Assembly: GCA_023428265.1 (NCBI GenBank)
Contig: JAEYYW010000007.1
Coordinates: 1-39,908 of the forward strand
Direction: 5' to 3'
Length of the DNA stretch: 39,908 nucleotides
Source of the DNA: Bacillota bacterium
GTDB taxonomy: Bacteria; Bacillota; Clostridia; Christensenellales; UMGS416
Positions 7,871-15,981 of this stretch are shown here, in pieces (positions within the stretch are counted from its first letter, which is position 1; each line of letters starts with the position of its first letter). Under the pieces are notes generated by a model that ran no database searches, was not told the DNA's origin, and saw nothing but the letters and a program-made list of their open reading frames with translations. The position numbers and the translations under genes were made by a program.

Positions 7871-9289
7871 TTAGCTCTGTTTGGGCTTCAGCATCCCTTT
7901 TGCTTTCCGGAGCGCCTGCCCAAGGAGCTTTCGGTTCAAGGCGAGCATGAGACCAAAGCCAGCCGCAGATGCCGCAGCCTGCACCCAAACGCTCTCGGCG
8001 TAGAATGCAGCAATCGCTGCCGCCGCGGCCAGGTTGAGGCCCAGGAACATCATCCAGTTGAGGCGAAGCCGCACGATCTTTCTGGAGAATGCCACCCTGA
8101 GCAAAAACACCAGCAAAAACCCTGCGGCGCTGGCCACAGCCACCGCCATGAGCCCAAAAGGCTTGGCCCCAAACCATGCCAGCGAGAAGGATAAAGCGCC
8201 TCCGGCAATGGTGGTATACATGATGATATTGGTCTTCATCCTGGCGCTGTATGCCGTGCCGGCAAAGCTGCTCAGGGCCGAATAGACGGCCATCATGATC
8301 ATCACCGGCACAATGGGATAAGCTTGTGCGTAGTTGAATGAGTTGTTGACGATAATGAAAGGCAGCACGATGCGCAGCAATGGCAGCCCGAAGCAAACAC
8401 CGCCCAGCAGCAGGCGGATATACTGATCCATCACGTCGGACATATAGCCTTCCAGCTTGTCGTTGTTGGCCTCGCGGAAGGCCTCCTCCTGCCAGGCAAA
8501 AAAGAATATCTGCGAGACTGTGGCGATGATCATGCTGAACTTGCTGGCCGCTGAGAAATAACCGTTTGCCTCCACACCGATCTGAATATTGATGATGGGG
8601 CGGCTGACATAATTGATGAACCAAAACGCCACCGAGTTCACAAGCAGCGGCAGGCCATAAACCAGCATGCGCCGGAGCAGCTTCCAGTCAAACAGCCGCA
8701 GCCGAATCTTGCTTAGCAGCTTAAGCCTTGCTTCCGACATGGCGAAGATTGTGAAGAAGGAGGCCGCCTGCGCCAGATACAGCGTGATCGCCTGCTTGTT
8801 GAGCAGCAGGATCATCACCAGATTGACAATTGCGCTGGCAATCGTGGCGACCACGCCCGTGATGGCATAGTCCCTGTTTCTGCCGTATGCCCGCATGCCG
8901 TACTGCCACAGGGAAGCCAGCATCCAACCTGTGCCGATCAGTGAAATCAAAAAGGCGTCCTTGATTTGAAAGAACAGGTTCACCGCATAGAACACCGCCA
9001 GATACACAACCAGCATGACGCCCGCGGAGATGACCACGGTGCTTGTGACGGAGCCCTTTTCCTCTTCGTCAGTGCCATTCAGAAAGAAGCGGAGATACAC
9101 CTCCCAGATCATGAAGAACAGCGACGGTATCGCAACGGACAGCGCCGAATAAACCACGTCGTAGTATCCATAAATCTCCGGAGAAATCTTGGACGTATAC
9201 AGGGGCAGGAATAAGAAGTTCACAAGACGCGTGGCCATCACGCCCAGGAAATATACGAATGTGTTTTTCAAAAGCCTGTCCCGGGCCAT
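7871..9289 (-). CDS. Wzx-like polysaccharide flippase (MOP superfamily)
   Basis: The 472-residue integral membrane protein has about 12-14 hydrophobic segments from residue 7 to the C-terminus and the RfbX/PST look (LVNFLFLPLYTSKISPEIYG near the start, GLPLLVNSVAFWFINYVSRP in the middle). Such proteins flip undecaprenyl-linked oligosaccharide units to the outer face of the membrane. ATG 9289 has AGGGGAA upstream and is the first gene after a strong promoter. Heading the phosphonate operon, it links phosphonate synthesis with glycan export; this is the main contextual argument for a phosphonoglycan rather than a free antibiotic. The C-terminal KPKQS tail is basic, as usual for a cytoplasmic end. 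Confidence 0.88.
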   Translation of the reverse strand: MARDRLLKNTFVYFLGVMATRLVNFLFLPLYTSKISPEIYGYYDVVYSALSVAIPSLFFMIWEVYLRFFLNGTDEEEKGSVTSTVVISAGVMLVVYLAVFYAVNLFFQIKDAFLISLIGTGWMLASLWQYGMRAYGRNRDYAITGVVATIASAIVNLVMILLLNKQAITLYLAQAASFFTIFAMSEARLKLLSKIRLRLFDWKLLRRMLVYGLPLLVNSVAFWFINYVSRPIINIQIGVEANGYFSAASKFSMIIATVSQIFFFAWQEEAFREANNDKLEGYMSDVMDQYIRLLLGGVCFGLPLLRIVLPFIIVNNSFNYAQAYPIVPVMIMMAVYSALSSFAGTAYSARMKTNIIMYTTIAGGALSFSLAWFGAKPFGLMAVAVASAAGFLLVFLLRVAFSRKIVRLRLNWMMFLGLNLAAAAAIAAFYAESVWVQAAASAAGFGLMLALNRKLLGQALRKAKGMLKPKQS

Positions 9290-9421
9290 TTAGTTCCCCT
9301 TCCGTGCTCCACTTTCGGTCATTCCGCAAACCCTTCCCACCCATGGAAGGCATAACGCCATCGCAGGCTAACCCGCGTATCATTCGGCCGGTTTGCCGCA
9401 AGCATCCGCATTCTGCGAGTG

Positions 9422-9450
9422 ATTATAGTATGAAACGTATGAATTGTAAA
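9422..9450 (-). promoter_or_regulatory. Strong sigma-A promoter of the flippase-phosphonate operon
   Basis: On the minus strand TTTACA (9450-9445) and TATAAT (9427-9422) are separated by exactly 17 nt; five and six of six positions match consensus. Transcription should begin near 9415, leaving a leader of about 125 nt before the flippase ATG. The spacer contains a direct repeat of GTATGAA (9428-9434 and 9437-9443, plus-strand reading, period 9), a possible regulator site. Confidence 0.8.
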
Positions 9451-9542
9451 CAAACAGCGGATCCTGTATGCATTGTTCAACCAACGCGCGCCGGCATCCG
9501 AGTGCCCACGCAGACAAATTGCAATCGTGACACACTGATAAT

Positions 9543-9571
9543 TTTACAAATAAAGTATGATATAATATTAT
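9543..9571 (+). promoter_or_regulatory. Predicted promoter of the DUF3048 lipoprotein gene
   Basis: TTTACA at 9543-9548 and TATTAT at 9566-9571 are 17 nt apart; a second TATAAT overlaps at 9561-9566 but would be too close to this -35. The predicted start near 9578 gives a leader of about 30 nt ending in GAGG before ATG 9610. Confidence 0.6.
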
Positions 9572-9609
9572 GTTGAAAAAAAGCGAGTCTTCGGAAAAGA
9601 GGTATTTCA

Positions 9610-10758
9610 ATGAAGGGAAAATTGATAGGAGTATTGATTCTTGCGTCATTACTCATATCCTGCTCCGCGGTCTCACCCACCAGCCCGTCGGCAACCCCCT
9701 CCGCTGCAGCCACTGAGACAGTAACTCCCGCTGTGCAAACCACACCGGCGGAGACCCCCACACAGGAGCCCACGGAGTCACCCACACCGGTTCCAACACC
9801 CACACCCACGCCGGCGCCGCCGCCTTCACTCACTTCGGGGCTGCCGTCAGGCAAAGACTACAAGCCGGTCAATGTGCAGATTGAAAACATGCCGGAGGCG
9901 CGGCCCCAGGCGGGTCTGAGCCAGGCCGATATCGTGTATGAGTGCCTGATGGAAGGCAGGAGCATGACGCGTTTCCAATGTGTTTTCAATGACAATCTGC
10001 CCAGCAATGTTGGGCCTGTTCGGTCCTGCAGGCTTTACTTCGTGGATATCGCAGCCGAATACAAAGGCGTGCTGGCGTTTTTTGGCGGCCCATCCACCAC
10101 AGTGGCCAACATTTACCCCAAGATCAACCGCACCCTGAAAGCCGGCAACCTGCAGGTAGCCGCCGATGGAATCAGCGGGAGATATGGCACAAAGTCGAAC
10201 CTGTATTGGCGCACCAAAGAGCGGCACGCTCCGCACAATGTGTATACCGATGTGTCCAAGCATGCTGCTCTGCTTGAAAAGCCGGTTGAGCCGGTCAGCC
10301 ATTTCCTTTTCAACGAGGAGGCCGTTTACACCGGCGAGGATATCAACAACATCGAAGTTCGTTACAACGCCAGGACCGTTGACACAAAATACATCTATGA
10401 CAAGGCAGCGCAGCGGTACAATCGCTTCATTGGCGCAGACCCCATGATTGACGCGAACACAAACTCGCAGGTCACCGTGAAGAATGTGATTGTGCAATAC
10501 GCCAAAACCGTCGGTCTGGGCACAAGCAAGGGGCATATCGACATCAAGCTGATTGGCACCGGAAAGGCCGACGTGTTTGTGAACGGCAAGCACATTGCCG
10601 CAACCTGGAAGCGGGCCACGCAGGATGACATCACAAAGTATTATGACGATGCCGGAAAAGAGATTGAATTGCAGCCGGGCAACACCTGGATACAAATCAT
10701 CCCATCCACATGGACAATGATCAAAACCGGAGACAGCATCTCTTTCCACACCAAATAA
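9610..10758 (+). CDS. DUF3048 (YerB-like) lipoprotein
   Basis: The 382-residue protein begins with a lipoprotein signal peptide (basic MKGK, hydrophobic core, lipobox LISC with Cys18). A low-complexity Thr/Pro-rich linker of about 60 residues (PTPVPTPTPTP) spans the distance through the envelope, and the DUF3048 domain occupies about residues 85-382. Family-typical stretches include RPQAGLSQADIVYE, VGPVRSCRLYFVDIA and LFFGG-like VLAFFGGP. It is therefore a membrane-anchored extracytoplasmic protein; the molecular function of DUF3048 (YerB) is not established, although a cell-envelope role is commonly assumed. It has its own promoter, stands alone on the plus strand between two polysaccharide operons and is followed by a bidirectional terminator. 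Confidence 0.88.
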   Translation: MKGKLIGVLILASLLISCSAVSPTSPSATPSAAATETVTPAVQTTPAETPTQEPTESPTPVPTPTPTPAPPPSLTSGLPSGKDYKPVNVQIENMPEARPQAGLSQADIVYECLMEGRSMTRFQCVFNDNLPSNVGPVRSCRLYFVDIAAEYKGVLAFFGGPSTTVANIYPKINRTLKAGNLQVAADGISGRYGTKSNLYWRTKERHAPHNVYTDVSKHAALLEKPVEPVSHFLFNEEAVYTGEDINNIEVRYNARTVDTKYIYDKAAQRYNRFIGADPMIDANTNSQVTVKNVIVQYAKTVGLGTSKGHIDIKLIGTGKADVFVNGKHIAATWKRATQDDITKYYDDAGKEIELQPGNTWIQIIPSTWTMIKTGDSISFHTK

Positions 10759-10808
10759 ACCGGTGCTTCTGTTCGGCAGTTGTGTGAAACAATATGCTCG
10801 ATGAAAAG

Positions 10809-10844
10809 AATTGGCGATCACGGCACCTGCCATGATCGCCAATT
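10809..10844. terminator. Bidirectional terminator between convergent genes
   Basis: A perfect 12-bp stem (10809-10820 with 10833-10844; AATTGGCGATCA arm) and 12-nt loop lies between the ends of the DUF3048 gene and the oppositely oriented glycosyltransferase. On the plus strand it is followed by a T-rich TTGCTTTACTT; on the minus strand a weaker T-rich CTTTTC follows. Confidence 0.75.
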
Positions 10845-10849
10845 TTGCT

Positions 10850-12109
10850 TTACTTCCCGGTGATGGTTGAGTATATTTCAAGCATTCTTTCCAGGTTCTT
10901 CTGCCGGTCATGGCGGACCAGAGCGCGCTCCCTGCCCTTTATAGACAGCTTTTGCGCCAACTCATCATCTTCAAAGAGCTTCCGGATCTTGTTGGCCAGA
11001 ATGGCAGGCTCCAGATAGTTGTATAAAAGGCCGTCTTCCCCATCCGTCACCATATCAGGCACCCCTCCGACATAGCTTGCCACGCATGGCGTCCCAACCA
11101 GCTGTGCCTCCCCCAGCGAGTTGGGGCTGTTTTCAATGGAGGATGCCAGCACATACACATGGGTAGCCGCCAGCTTTCCGGCCATGGCGTCCGCATTCAG
11201 CGCGCCGGTAAACTCCACATTGCTTTCAATGCCATAGTCACGGATCAGGTTACGGATATAGTTCCCATAGCCGGTGATCAGCAGCTTCTCTTTCAACGAG
11301 GCCGTATTGGTGATTTTGGGGCCGCCCACAGACAGGCGGATGTCTGGATAATCAGGCTTCAGCAGCCGAACTGCCTCCAGCAGTATGTGCAAGCCCTTAA
11401 TGGGATAAGAGGCCTGGCTGGTAAACAGCGTATGCCGCTCACACTTGTGCAAATCCCACCCGCCGGCATAAAAGGGCGACCGCAAGCTCTCATTGCACAG
11501 ATGATACTTAGCGCGCGGGTTGATTGCCCATACGTTGCTGTAGTCCCACTCAGTGCGGCCAATCACATGCCTGGTAGAGGAAAGGAGCTTTCGCTCAAAC
11601 TTCGCCCGTCTCCGAAAACGGCTTCTGCCACTGAGCACACCGGTTCTTCTGAGCAGGTCCCCCGGCGTGCCAGAGCGTATGATGTCTGCCACACGCATTC
11701 CCGCCAGATAGAACCGCTCATATACGCCAATCATACCTTGTATGGATACAACAGCGGGAATATTGCCGGCAACATCCAGCAATGGCTGGGGATACGCGTA
11801 CTCTGTGCCGTGGATATGGATGCAATCGGGCTTGAAATCCTCGAGAACATGGCGGAAATGCTTCTGCAGCCGGCTATCGTAACCGTATCGCGACGCAACC
11901 AGGCCCGGCAGCAGATAATAAACAGCCTTGGCCGTCTCAATCTTTTTGATTGCTCTGCCCGTATACAGCGACGCAATTGCCAGCTTGACGCCAGCACCGG
12001 TGATATCATCCGCCATGGACGTGAGCCATCCGCCGAACACAGAAACCGGCTGGCCAATGGCTGCAGCCGCCTCAGGGAATATGATATTTGATGTCCACAG
12101 GACCTTCAT
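10850..12109 (-). CDS. Glycosyltransferase, GT4 family
   Basis: The 419-residue protein has the GT-B two-domain layout of GT4 enzymes: N-terminal acceptor domain (about 1-215) and C-terminal nucleotide-sugar domain (about 225-400). The C-terminal half shows HTLFTSQASYPIKGLHILLEA, VEFTGAL and the EX7E motif Glu326-Glu334 within SSIENSPNSLGEA. It would add a sugar to a lipid-linked oligosaccharide at the cytoplasmic membrane face; donor and acceptor cannot be predicted. GGAGG precedes ATG 12109, and the ATGA overlap with the upstream polymerase gene shows coupling. It is the last gene of the Wzz-GT-Wzy-GT operon, ending at the terminator at 10809-10844. Confidence 0.9.
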   Translation of the reverse strand: MKVLWTSNIIFPEAAAAIGQPVSVFGGWLTSMADDITGAGVKLAIASLYTGRAIKKIETAKAVYYLLPGLVASRYGYDSRLQKHFRHVLEDFKPDCIHIHGTEYAYPQPLLDVAGNIPAVVSIQGMIGVYERFYLAGMRVADIIRSGTPGDLLRRTGVLSGRSRFRRRAKFERKLLSSTRHVIGRTEWDYSNVWAINPRAKYHLCNESLRSPFYAGGWDLHKCERHTLFTSQASYPIKGLHILLEAVRLLKPDYPDIRLSVGGPKITNTASLKEKLLITGYGNYIRNLIRDYGIESNVEFTGALNADAMAGKLAATHVYVLASSIENSPNSLGEAQLVGTPCVASYVGGVPDMVTDGEDGLLYNYLEPAILANKIRKLFEDDELAQKLSIKGRERALVRHDRQKNLERMLEIYSTITGK

Positions 12110-13395
12110 GCAAAACCTCCGACAGATAGCCCTTTTCCCTTATGGTCTGGCCGCTCCAGCACAGCAAAGGATGGAATGATAAACAACACCGTAAGGCCAA
12201 TCTCAGTGCCATTATACAACACATTGACAAAGCTGAGCACTGCCAAGAACAACAAAACCATCTTCATTGCTCTTTGCGTATAAGGCTCCCAGGCAAGCTT
12301 GATGACATAGTTGAAGAAGACGGCATAGAAAGCCACCAGAGGCAGCGTGCCGATGATGCCGTATCGAGCGATCATATCAAAAAACTCCGCGTGACCGCCG
12401 ATTCCCATGTCAGCGGTGTTGTAACCATAATATCCGCCAACGCCAGCCAATGGGTGCTGCAGCAAAGTATCGATCGAAATCCAGTACTTATCGGTCCTGA
12501 GAAGCAGATCACCGGTGAGGTTGCCTGATTGAAACAAGTGCAGGATGTTGTTGATGCGCTCCCCGAAAGGGGAGTTGTGCGAGATATAGAGGATATCACT
12601 CATGAAGAACAAAGCCAGCGATCCGAATGCTACAGCCCCGATCAGGATAATCACATTTCGACGGATGCCGAGCAGGATCAGCATAATGCCTGCAACCGCA
12701 AACAATATGGCAGTGGTAAACTGCATCAGAAGCATCACGATGAAAAAGAACAGCACCAACGCGTACAGCGCCAAGCGGTGAGCCGGTACGGCCCGTGTTT
12801 TTGCATAGGCTGCCAATGGTATGCTCAACAGCATCAGAGAATACGCAAACCCGTAATTTGCGATGTTCATCTCGTTGTATTTCGCAGTGATGGCTGTGAC
12901 CCTCCCCGTTGAGAGGAAACGGGCGGAGTTGGGATAGACCACTTGCCCGATGGCTGTTGTAGCGCCGGTGAAAACAAATAAAACCAACGCAATCCGCAGA
13001 AAAATCCTGAGTTTGTCTGCTTGCTCGGTTTGCATATAAAACACAAACAGCATGACCGGAGCAAATGCGGTTACCATGACATAAAGATATTCAGCAAACA
13101 TATTGGTGCGGCCTAAAAGGAAATTGGCAACATACACCACAACCCATATGGCAAGCAGCCAGATGCCGGTTTTATAGGTATCCATCCAGGAATTGCGAAT
13201 GAAAAGAGACAGAACAAACCATAACCCAAGCAAAACTGCAAACCCCGCGGCGCGGATCGTTCCGCGGACCAGGGGAACCAGATACCAGGACAGCAGAAGA
13301 ACAGTGCAGGCATCCAATAGATACAGCATCCATTGGGGCCTGGTTTCTTTCACCGGAATGGTTTCCTGGTTTGGCACTGCAAATTTCAGACTCAT
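12106..13395 (-). CDS. O-antigen ligase/polymerase (Wzy/WaaL-like) membrane protein
   Basis: Taken from ATG 13395, the protein is 429 residues with roughly 11-12 membrane segments. The large extracytoplasmic loop carries the family signature HPLAGVGGYYGYN...GGHAEFFDMIARYGIIG at about 314-349, close to the Wzy_C pattern with its Gly-rich turn, His and downstream Gly. Such proteins polymerise undecaprenyl-linked repeat units or ligate them to an acceptor. An alternative start at 13494 would overlap the preceding glycosyltransferase by about 100 nt and adds a non-membrane, cysteine-containing leader, so it was rejected. The ATG overlaps the preceding stop (ATGA), consistent with translational coupling. 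In a Gram-positive-like genome polymerase is more likely than O-antigen ligase. Confidence 0.85.
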   Translation of the reverse strand: MSLKFAVPNQETIPVKETRPQWMLYLLDACTVLLLSWYLVPLVRGTIRAAGFAVLLGLWFVLSLFIRNSWMDTYKTGIWLLAIWVVVYVANFLLGRTNMFAEYLYVMVTAFAPVMLFVFYMQTEQADKLRIFLRIALVLFVFTGATTAIGQVVYPNSARFLSTGRVTAITAKYNEMNIANYGFAYSLMLLSIPLAAYAKTRAVPAHRLALYALVLFFFIVMLLMQFTTAILFAVAGIMLILLGIRRNVIILIGAVAFGSLALFFMSDILYISHNSPFGERINNILHLFQSGNLTGDLLLRTDKYWISIDTLLQHPLAGVGGYYGYNTADMGIGGHAEFFDMIARYGIIGTLPLVAFYAVFFNYVIKLAWEPYTQRAMKMVLLFLAVLSFVNVLYNGTEIGLTVLFIIPSFAVLERPDHKGKGLSVGGFA

Positions 13396-14615
13396 ATGGC
13401 ATTGCGGTCTGTTTTGTTCGCGACCCCACGAATCAACAGGGAGACGAATTGGGCAACACGTTCTCCCTGTATGTCCCAGTTTTTTTGACTGCAAACAAAC
13501 TCACGGGCTCTTGCGCCATTGGTTCGTAGCTCATCCACTGATGTGTTCAGCACCTGTGTTATGGCATCAGCCCACCCATGGGGTGTTTCGTCATCCACAA
13601 AATATAAAAAATCATGGTATTCCGGCAATATGCCATTCAGGCGAGTGGTCAGCAGAGGCGTCCCGCTGTAAAGATACTCCATGATCTTGGATGGGAACGT
13701 CGTCTGGCTGACTTCCAGAGAGGTCGGCCTTGGGTTCACCAGCACCGTGGCATTTTGCTGCACCGCCGTCATCTGATCCGGCGGCAAAAACCCCATAAAG
13801 AGTATCCTGCCGTCTGAGTTTGCCCGATCCTTCAAAGGCTGCTCCAACAGGCCTCTGCCATATATTCTCAACCGGAAGTCTTTATCATCCGTGAGCATAA
13901 AGCCGTCAATCAGGTTTTCCAGACCGTTGTGGGCAGATAACCCTCCGCAATAGACGAGCGTCGGGCTGCTGCACAAAGTTGCTTCCGATTCTCCTTTGCC
14001 TTCCTTACAGAAAACACCGCCCTCCACGATGCAAAAGGGCTTCTCCGGCGCAAACATGGTTGCCGCATGGCCGTTGACTGTGATGATGCCGTTGCTGTGC
14101 CTGATGGAGGAGCGTGTGAAAGCTGAGTTCAGACGATACACCAACCGTAGCAACGCATTTCTGCTTTTTGTGGCATACGGCGGATCCGTGAACAAATAAA
14201 CAACGGGTATGCCGAGAAGCCTGCACAATGCGGTGGTGAAAAGCCCCAGGAATGAGTTCAGATTGTACTGTATCACAGCTTTGTCTGCACCACGGTGTTT
14301 CCGGTGCCATTTAGCCAGAAAGACCACTGCGGCGATGGCCACCCACAGCTGCTTGACAAAGGCGATGTTGAGCATAGGCAGGATCATGGTGCTGATTTCT
14401 TCGGTGACATCCTCCCTGGACTTTGGAATGTAGGAGCGCCCGGAGGCCTTTCTCTTGGCAATCGGCAAACGGGTGATGACTGTCAAATCATCACCCAGCA
14501 AATGTTTCAGACCTGATAACAATCCGATTTGGTAGTTGTTGGCGGCAGCAGAAGCTCCGATGGTTTTTGAAAACAGATCGGGGCTGATCGCATAGCCAAC
14601 AAAGAGAATTTTCAT
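13392..14615 (-). CDS. Glycosyltransferase, GT4 family
   Basis: The 407-residue GT-B glycosyltransferase begins MKILFVGYAIS; the C-terminal domain has PTLVYCGGLSAHNGLENLIDG, FRLRIYGRG, RILFMGFLPPDQM and the FPSKIMEYLYSGTPLLTT nucleotide-sugar motif with Glu. The N-terminal half includes an internal hydrophobic stretch (about 82-100, VKQLWVAIAAVVFLAKW) that may attach it to the membrane. AAAGGA precedes ATG 14615. It follows the Wzz-like gene and overlaps the polymerase gene by 4 nt. With the second GT4 enzyme it presumably assembles the repeat unit. No priming phosphoglycosyltransferase is encoded in the window, so that step must lie elsewhere. Confidence 0.9.
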   Translation of the reverse strand: MKILFVGYAISPDLFSKTIGASAAANNYQIGLLSGLKHLLGDDLTVITRLPIAKRKASGRSYIPKSREDVTEEISTMILPMLNIAFVKQLWVAIAAVVFLAKWHRKHRGADKAVIQYNLNSFLGLFTTALCRLLGIPVVYLFTDPPYATKSRNALLRLVYRLNSAFTRSSIRHSNGIITVNGHAATMFAPEKPFCIVEGGVFCKEGKGESEATLCSSPTLVYCGGLSAHNGLENLIDGFMLTDDKDFRLRIYGRGLLEQPLKDRANSDGRILFMGFLPPDQMTAVQQNATVLVNPRPTSLEVSQTTFPSKIMEYLYSGTPLLTTRLNGILPEYHDFLYFVDDETPHGWADAITQVLNTSVDELRTNGARAREFVCSQKNWDIQGERVAQFVSLLIRGVANKTDRNAI

Positions 14616-14635
14616 CCGTAAATGTCCTTTGGCAA

Positions 14636-15784
14636 TTAATCACCTGCAACAAGAGCGGCCCCTGATGTCTCAACGCCCATTTGCGCCAGCAGTCTCCGGG
14701 TTTGGAGCACCTTCTCTTCACTATCCACACCGGCACGCACCAGGAAAAATACCCTGCGAAGCTGCCCGGAGAGTTCAAGCGAGACAGGAGAATCGCTGAT
14801 CGATTGCAGCCGCACAAGAATCTTGTCGCACTTATCAAAATCAGACTTGAGATGGCTCATGATTTTGGACGCCGCATCGGCAGACTGCATGTCTTGAGGT
14901 TCGAGTATTTTGATTGAGCTTCCGTCACCCTGCTTTATCACCGCTCCAGCGGCCTCGCTGCAGTGTACATCCAGCACATTCAAGCCGAACTGCCTCAGGT
15001 TCTCCGCGATTTTGCCAACGTAATCATCCCCCGTTTTGGGTGCTGACAACGAGAGAAACGCGATCGTTTTATCTTCCGCCGACGACATTTTCAGATAAGT
15101 GGCGAGCAGTCTCAGGGCCTTGTCCTGCTTGCTCTGGCTGGTGTGGTTTGGAACAATATCAACTGCCGGTGAACCCACCAGCTCACTCAGCTGCCTGATG
15201 TTTGTGACTGGGTTTCTGAGGAAATATGCCAAGATCAAGAAGAAATACGGAATCGCAAACCCGCAGATTGCACCTAGCAACGGAGCCCTGAACGCACTGG
15301 GGGCATCGGTCACGTAATCATTTCCCAAATCCGCAACCAATCTGGCCTGCCCGTGGAAATCCTCATCGCTTTGATTGAGCGCCTCAGGGAGCCCTCTGGA
15401 CACCATAAGCACATGATCCAGCACCTGCCCGCTGACAGTCACCCTGATCACTGCGGCGTTGCTGACTTCCTTGGCAGAAATACTCACAGCAGACGGCGCG
15501 CTGACCGACTGATCCTTGAGGATCTTGTCACCCAATCCGGCATTCTCCAGCAGGAAGATGCCCCGTTTCATGATCAAATTCATGATGTCGGGCACATCAA
15601 GGCCTTCAACCGGCTTGATTTTTGACTCGTCAATATCAATAATGAGCGAAAAGCTCTTGGAATACTCCGCATGGTGAAACATTTTGTTATAACCAAAGAA
15701 TAACAGGGCGCCGGCCGCAGCCGTGGCGAGCAGAAGAATCAAGAATTTCCTGAGTGCGTAAAAGAAAATGTATCCTTTGTTCAT
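14636..15784 (-). CDS. Wzz-like chain-length/co-polymerase protein with degenerate BY-kinase-like tail
   Basis: The 382-residue protein has the Wzz/CpsC topology: TM1 at about 12-31, an extracytoplasmic region of about 135 residues, TM2 at about 166-190 ending in the NPVTNIRQLSELVGSPAVDIVP segment typical of the Wzc/CpsC cytoplasmic junction. The C-terminal 170 residues look like a shrunken BY-kinase domain: TIAFLSLSAPKTGDDYVGKIAENLRQFGLNVLDVHC occupies the place of the P-loop and first helix. There is no GKT/GKS Walker A, and no Tyr-rich tail follows. It would therefore control glycan length without kinase activity (inference). GAGG lies 5 nt before the ATG. First gene of the operon, preceded by tandem promoters and a long hairpin. 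Confidence 0.75.
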   Translation of the reverse strand: MNKGYIFFYALRKFLILLLATAAAGALLFFGYNKMFHHAEYSKSFSLIIDIDESKIKPVEGLDVPDIMNLIMKRGIFLLENAGLGDKILKDQSVSAPSAVSISAKEVSNAAVIRVTVSGQVLDHVLMVSRGLPEALNQSDEDFHGQARLVADLGNDYVTDAPSAFRAPLLGAICGFAIPYFFLILAYFLRNPVTNIRQLSELVGSPAVDIVPNHTSQSKQDKALRLLATYLKMSSAEDKTIAFLSLSAPKTGDDYVGKIAENLRQFGLNVLDVHCSEAAGAVIKQGDGSSIKILEPQDMQSADAASKIMSHLKSDFDKCDKILVRLQSISDSPVSLELSGQLRRVFFLVRAGVDSEEKVLQTRRLLAQMGVETSGAALVAGD

Positions 15785-15812
15785 AGCAACCTCATACCGA
15801 GCAAACCAAATT

Positions 15813-15856
15813 TCCCAAGCAAAGCAGCAATTGGTGAATTGCTTCCTTGCTTGGGA
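15813..15856 (-). promoter_or_regulatory. Long leader hairpin upstream of the Wzz-like gene
   Basis: TCCCAAGCAA (15813-15822) pairs perfectly with 15847-15856, and GCAATT (15827-15832) with AATTGC (15837-15842), with a 4-nt loop and a 4x4 internal loop. It is transcribed in the leader from both predicted promoters, about 30 nt before the ATG. Only a weak T-rich sequence (AATTTGGTTT) follows on the minus strand. A LytR/RfaH-type processive antitermination or attenuation target is a possibility. Confidence 0.55.
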
Positions 15857-15874
15857 TCAATATTATCTCACTTA

Positions 15875-15902
15875 ATTATAATTCCCCCAAGACATCTGGC
15901 AA
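15875..15902 (-). promoter_or_regulatory. Predicted proximal promoter of the Wzz-GT-Wzy operon
   Basis: On the minus strand TTGCCA (15902-15897) and TATAAT (15880-15875) lie 16 nt apart. Transcripts would start near 15868, just before the leader hairpin. Confidence 0.55.
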
Positions 15903-15915
15903 TAACCAGAGGATA

Positions 15916-15944
15916 ATTATAACATGCAGGCCATCGCCTGTAAA
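15916..15944 (-). promoter_or_regulatory. Predicted distal promoter of the Wzz-GT-Wzy operon
   Basis: TTTACA (15944-15939) and TATAAT (15921-15916) are separated by 17 nt, exactly the architecture of the phosphonate operon promoter. The spacer contains an inverted repeat CAGGC-CATC-GCCTG (15927-15940) that also overlaps the -35, a plausible operator. Confidence 0.7.
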
Positions 15945-15981
15945 TTCACTGCGCCAATAAGAGATTTCTCCTGCAGAATCC

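Larger units (their letters stand above)
9290..9609. other. Divergent intergenic region of 320 nt
   Basis: The gap separates the flippase (minus) from the DUF3048 gene (plus) and holds one promoter for each. The remainder is the flippase leader (about 9290-9415), in which I see no riboswitch or leader-peptide signature, and about 90 nt of moderately AT-rich sequence between the promoters with no gene. Confidence 0.6.

Noticed and set aside
9660..9840. Tandem Thr/Pro repeat as a possible CRISPR or VNTR
   Set aside because: It is a low-complexity protein linker in the DUF3048 lipoprotein, without spacers or direct repeat units of constant length.
13396..13494. 33-codon N-terminal extension of the polymerase gene
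   Set aside because: It lies completely within the preceding glycosyltransferase gene; ATG 13395 in the ATGA overlap is the natural start.
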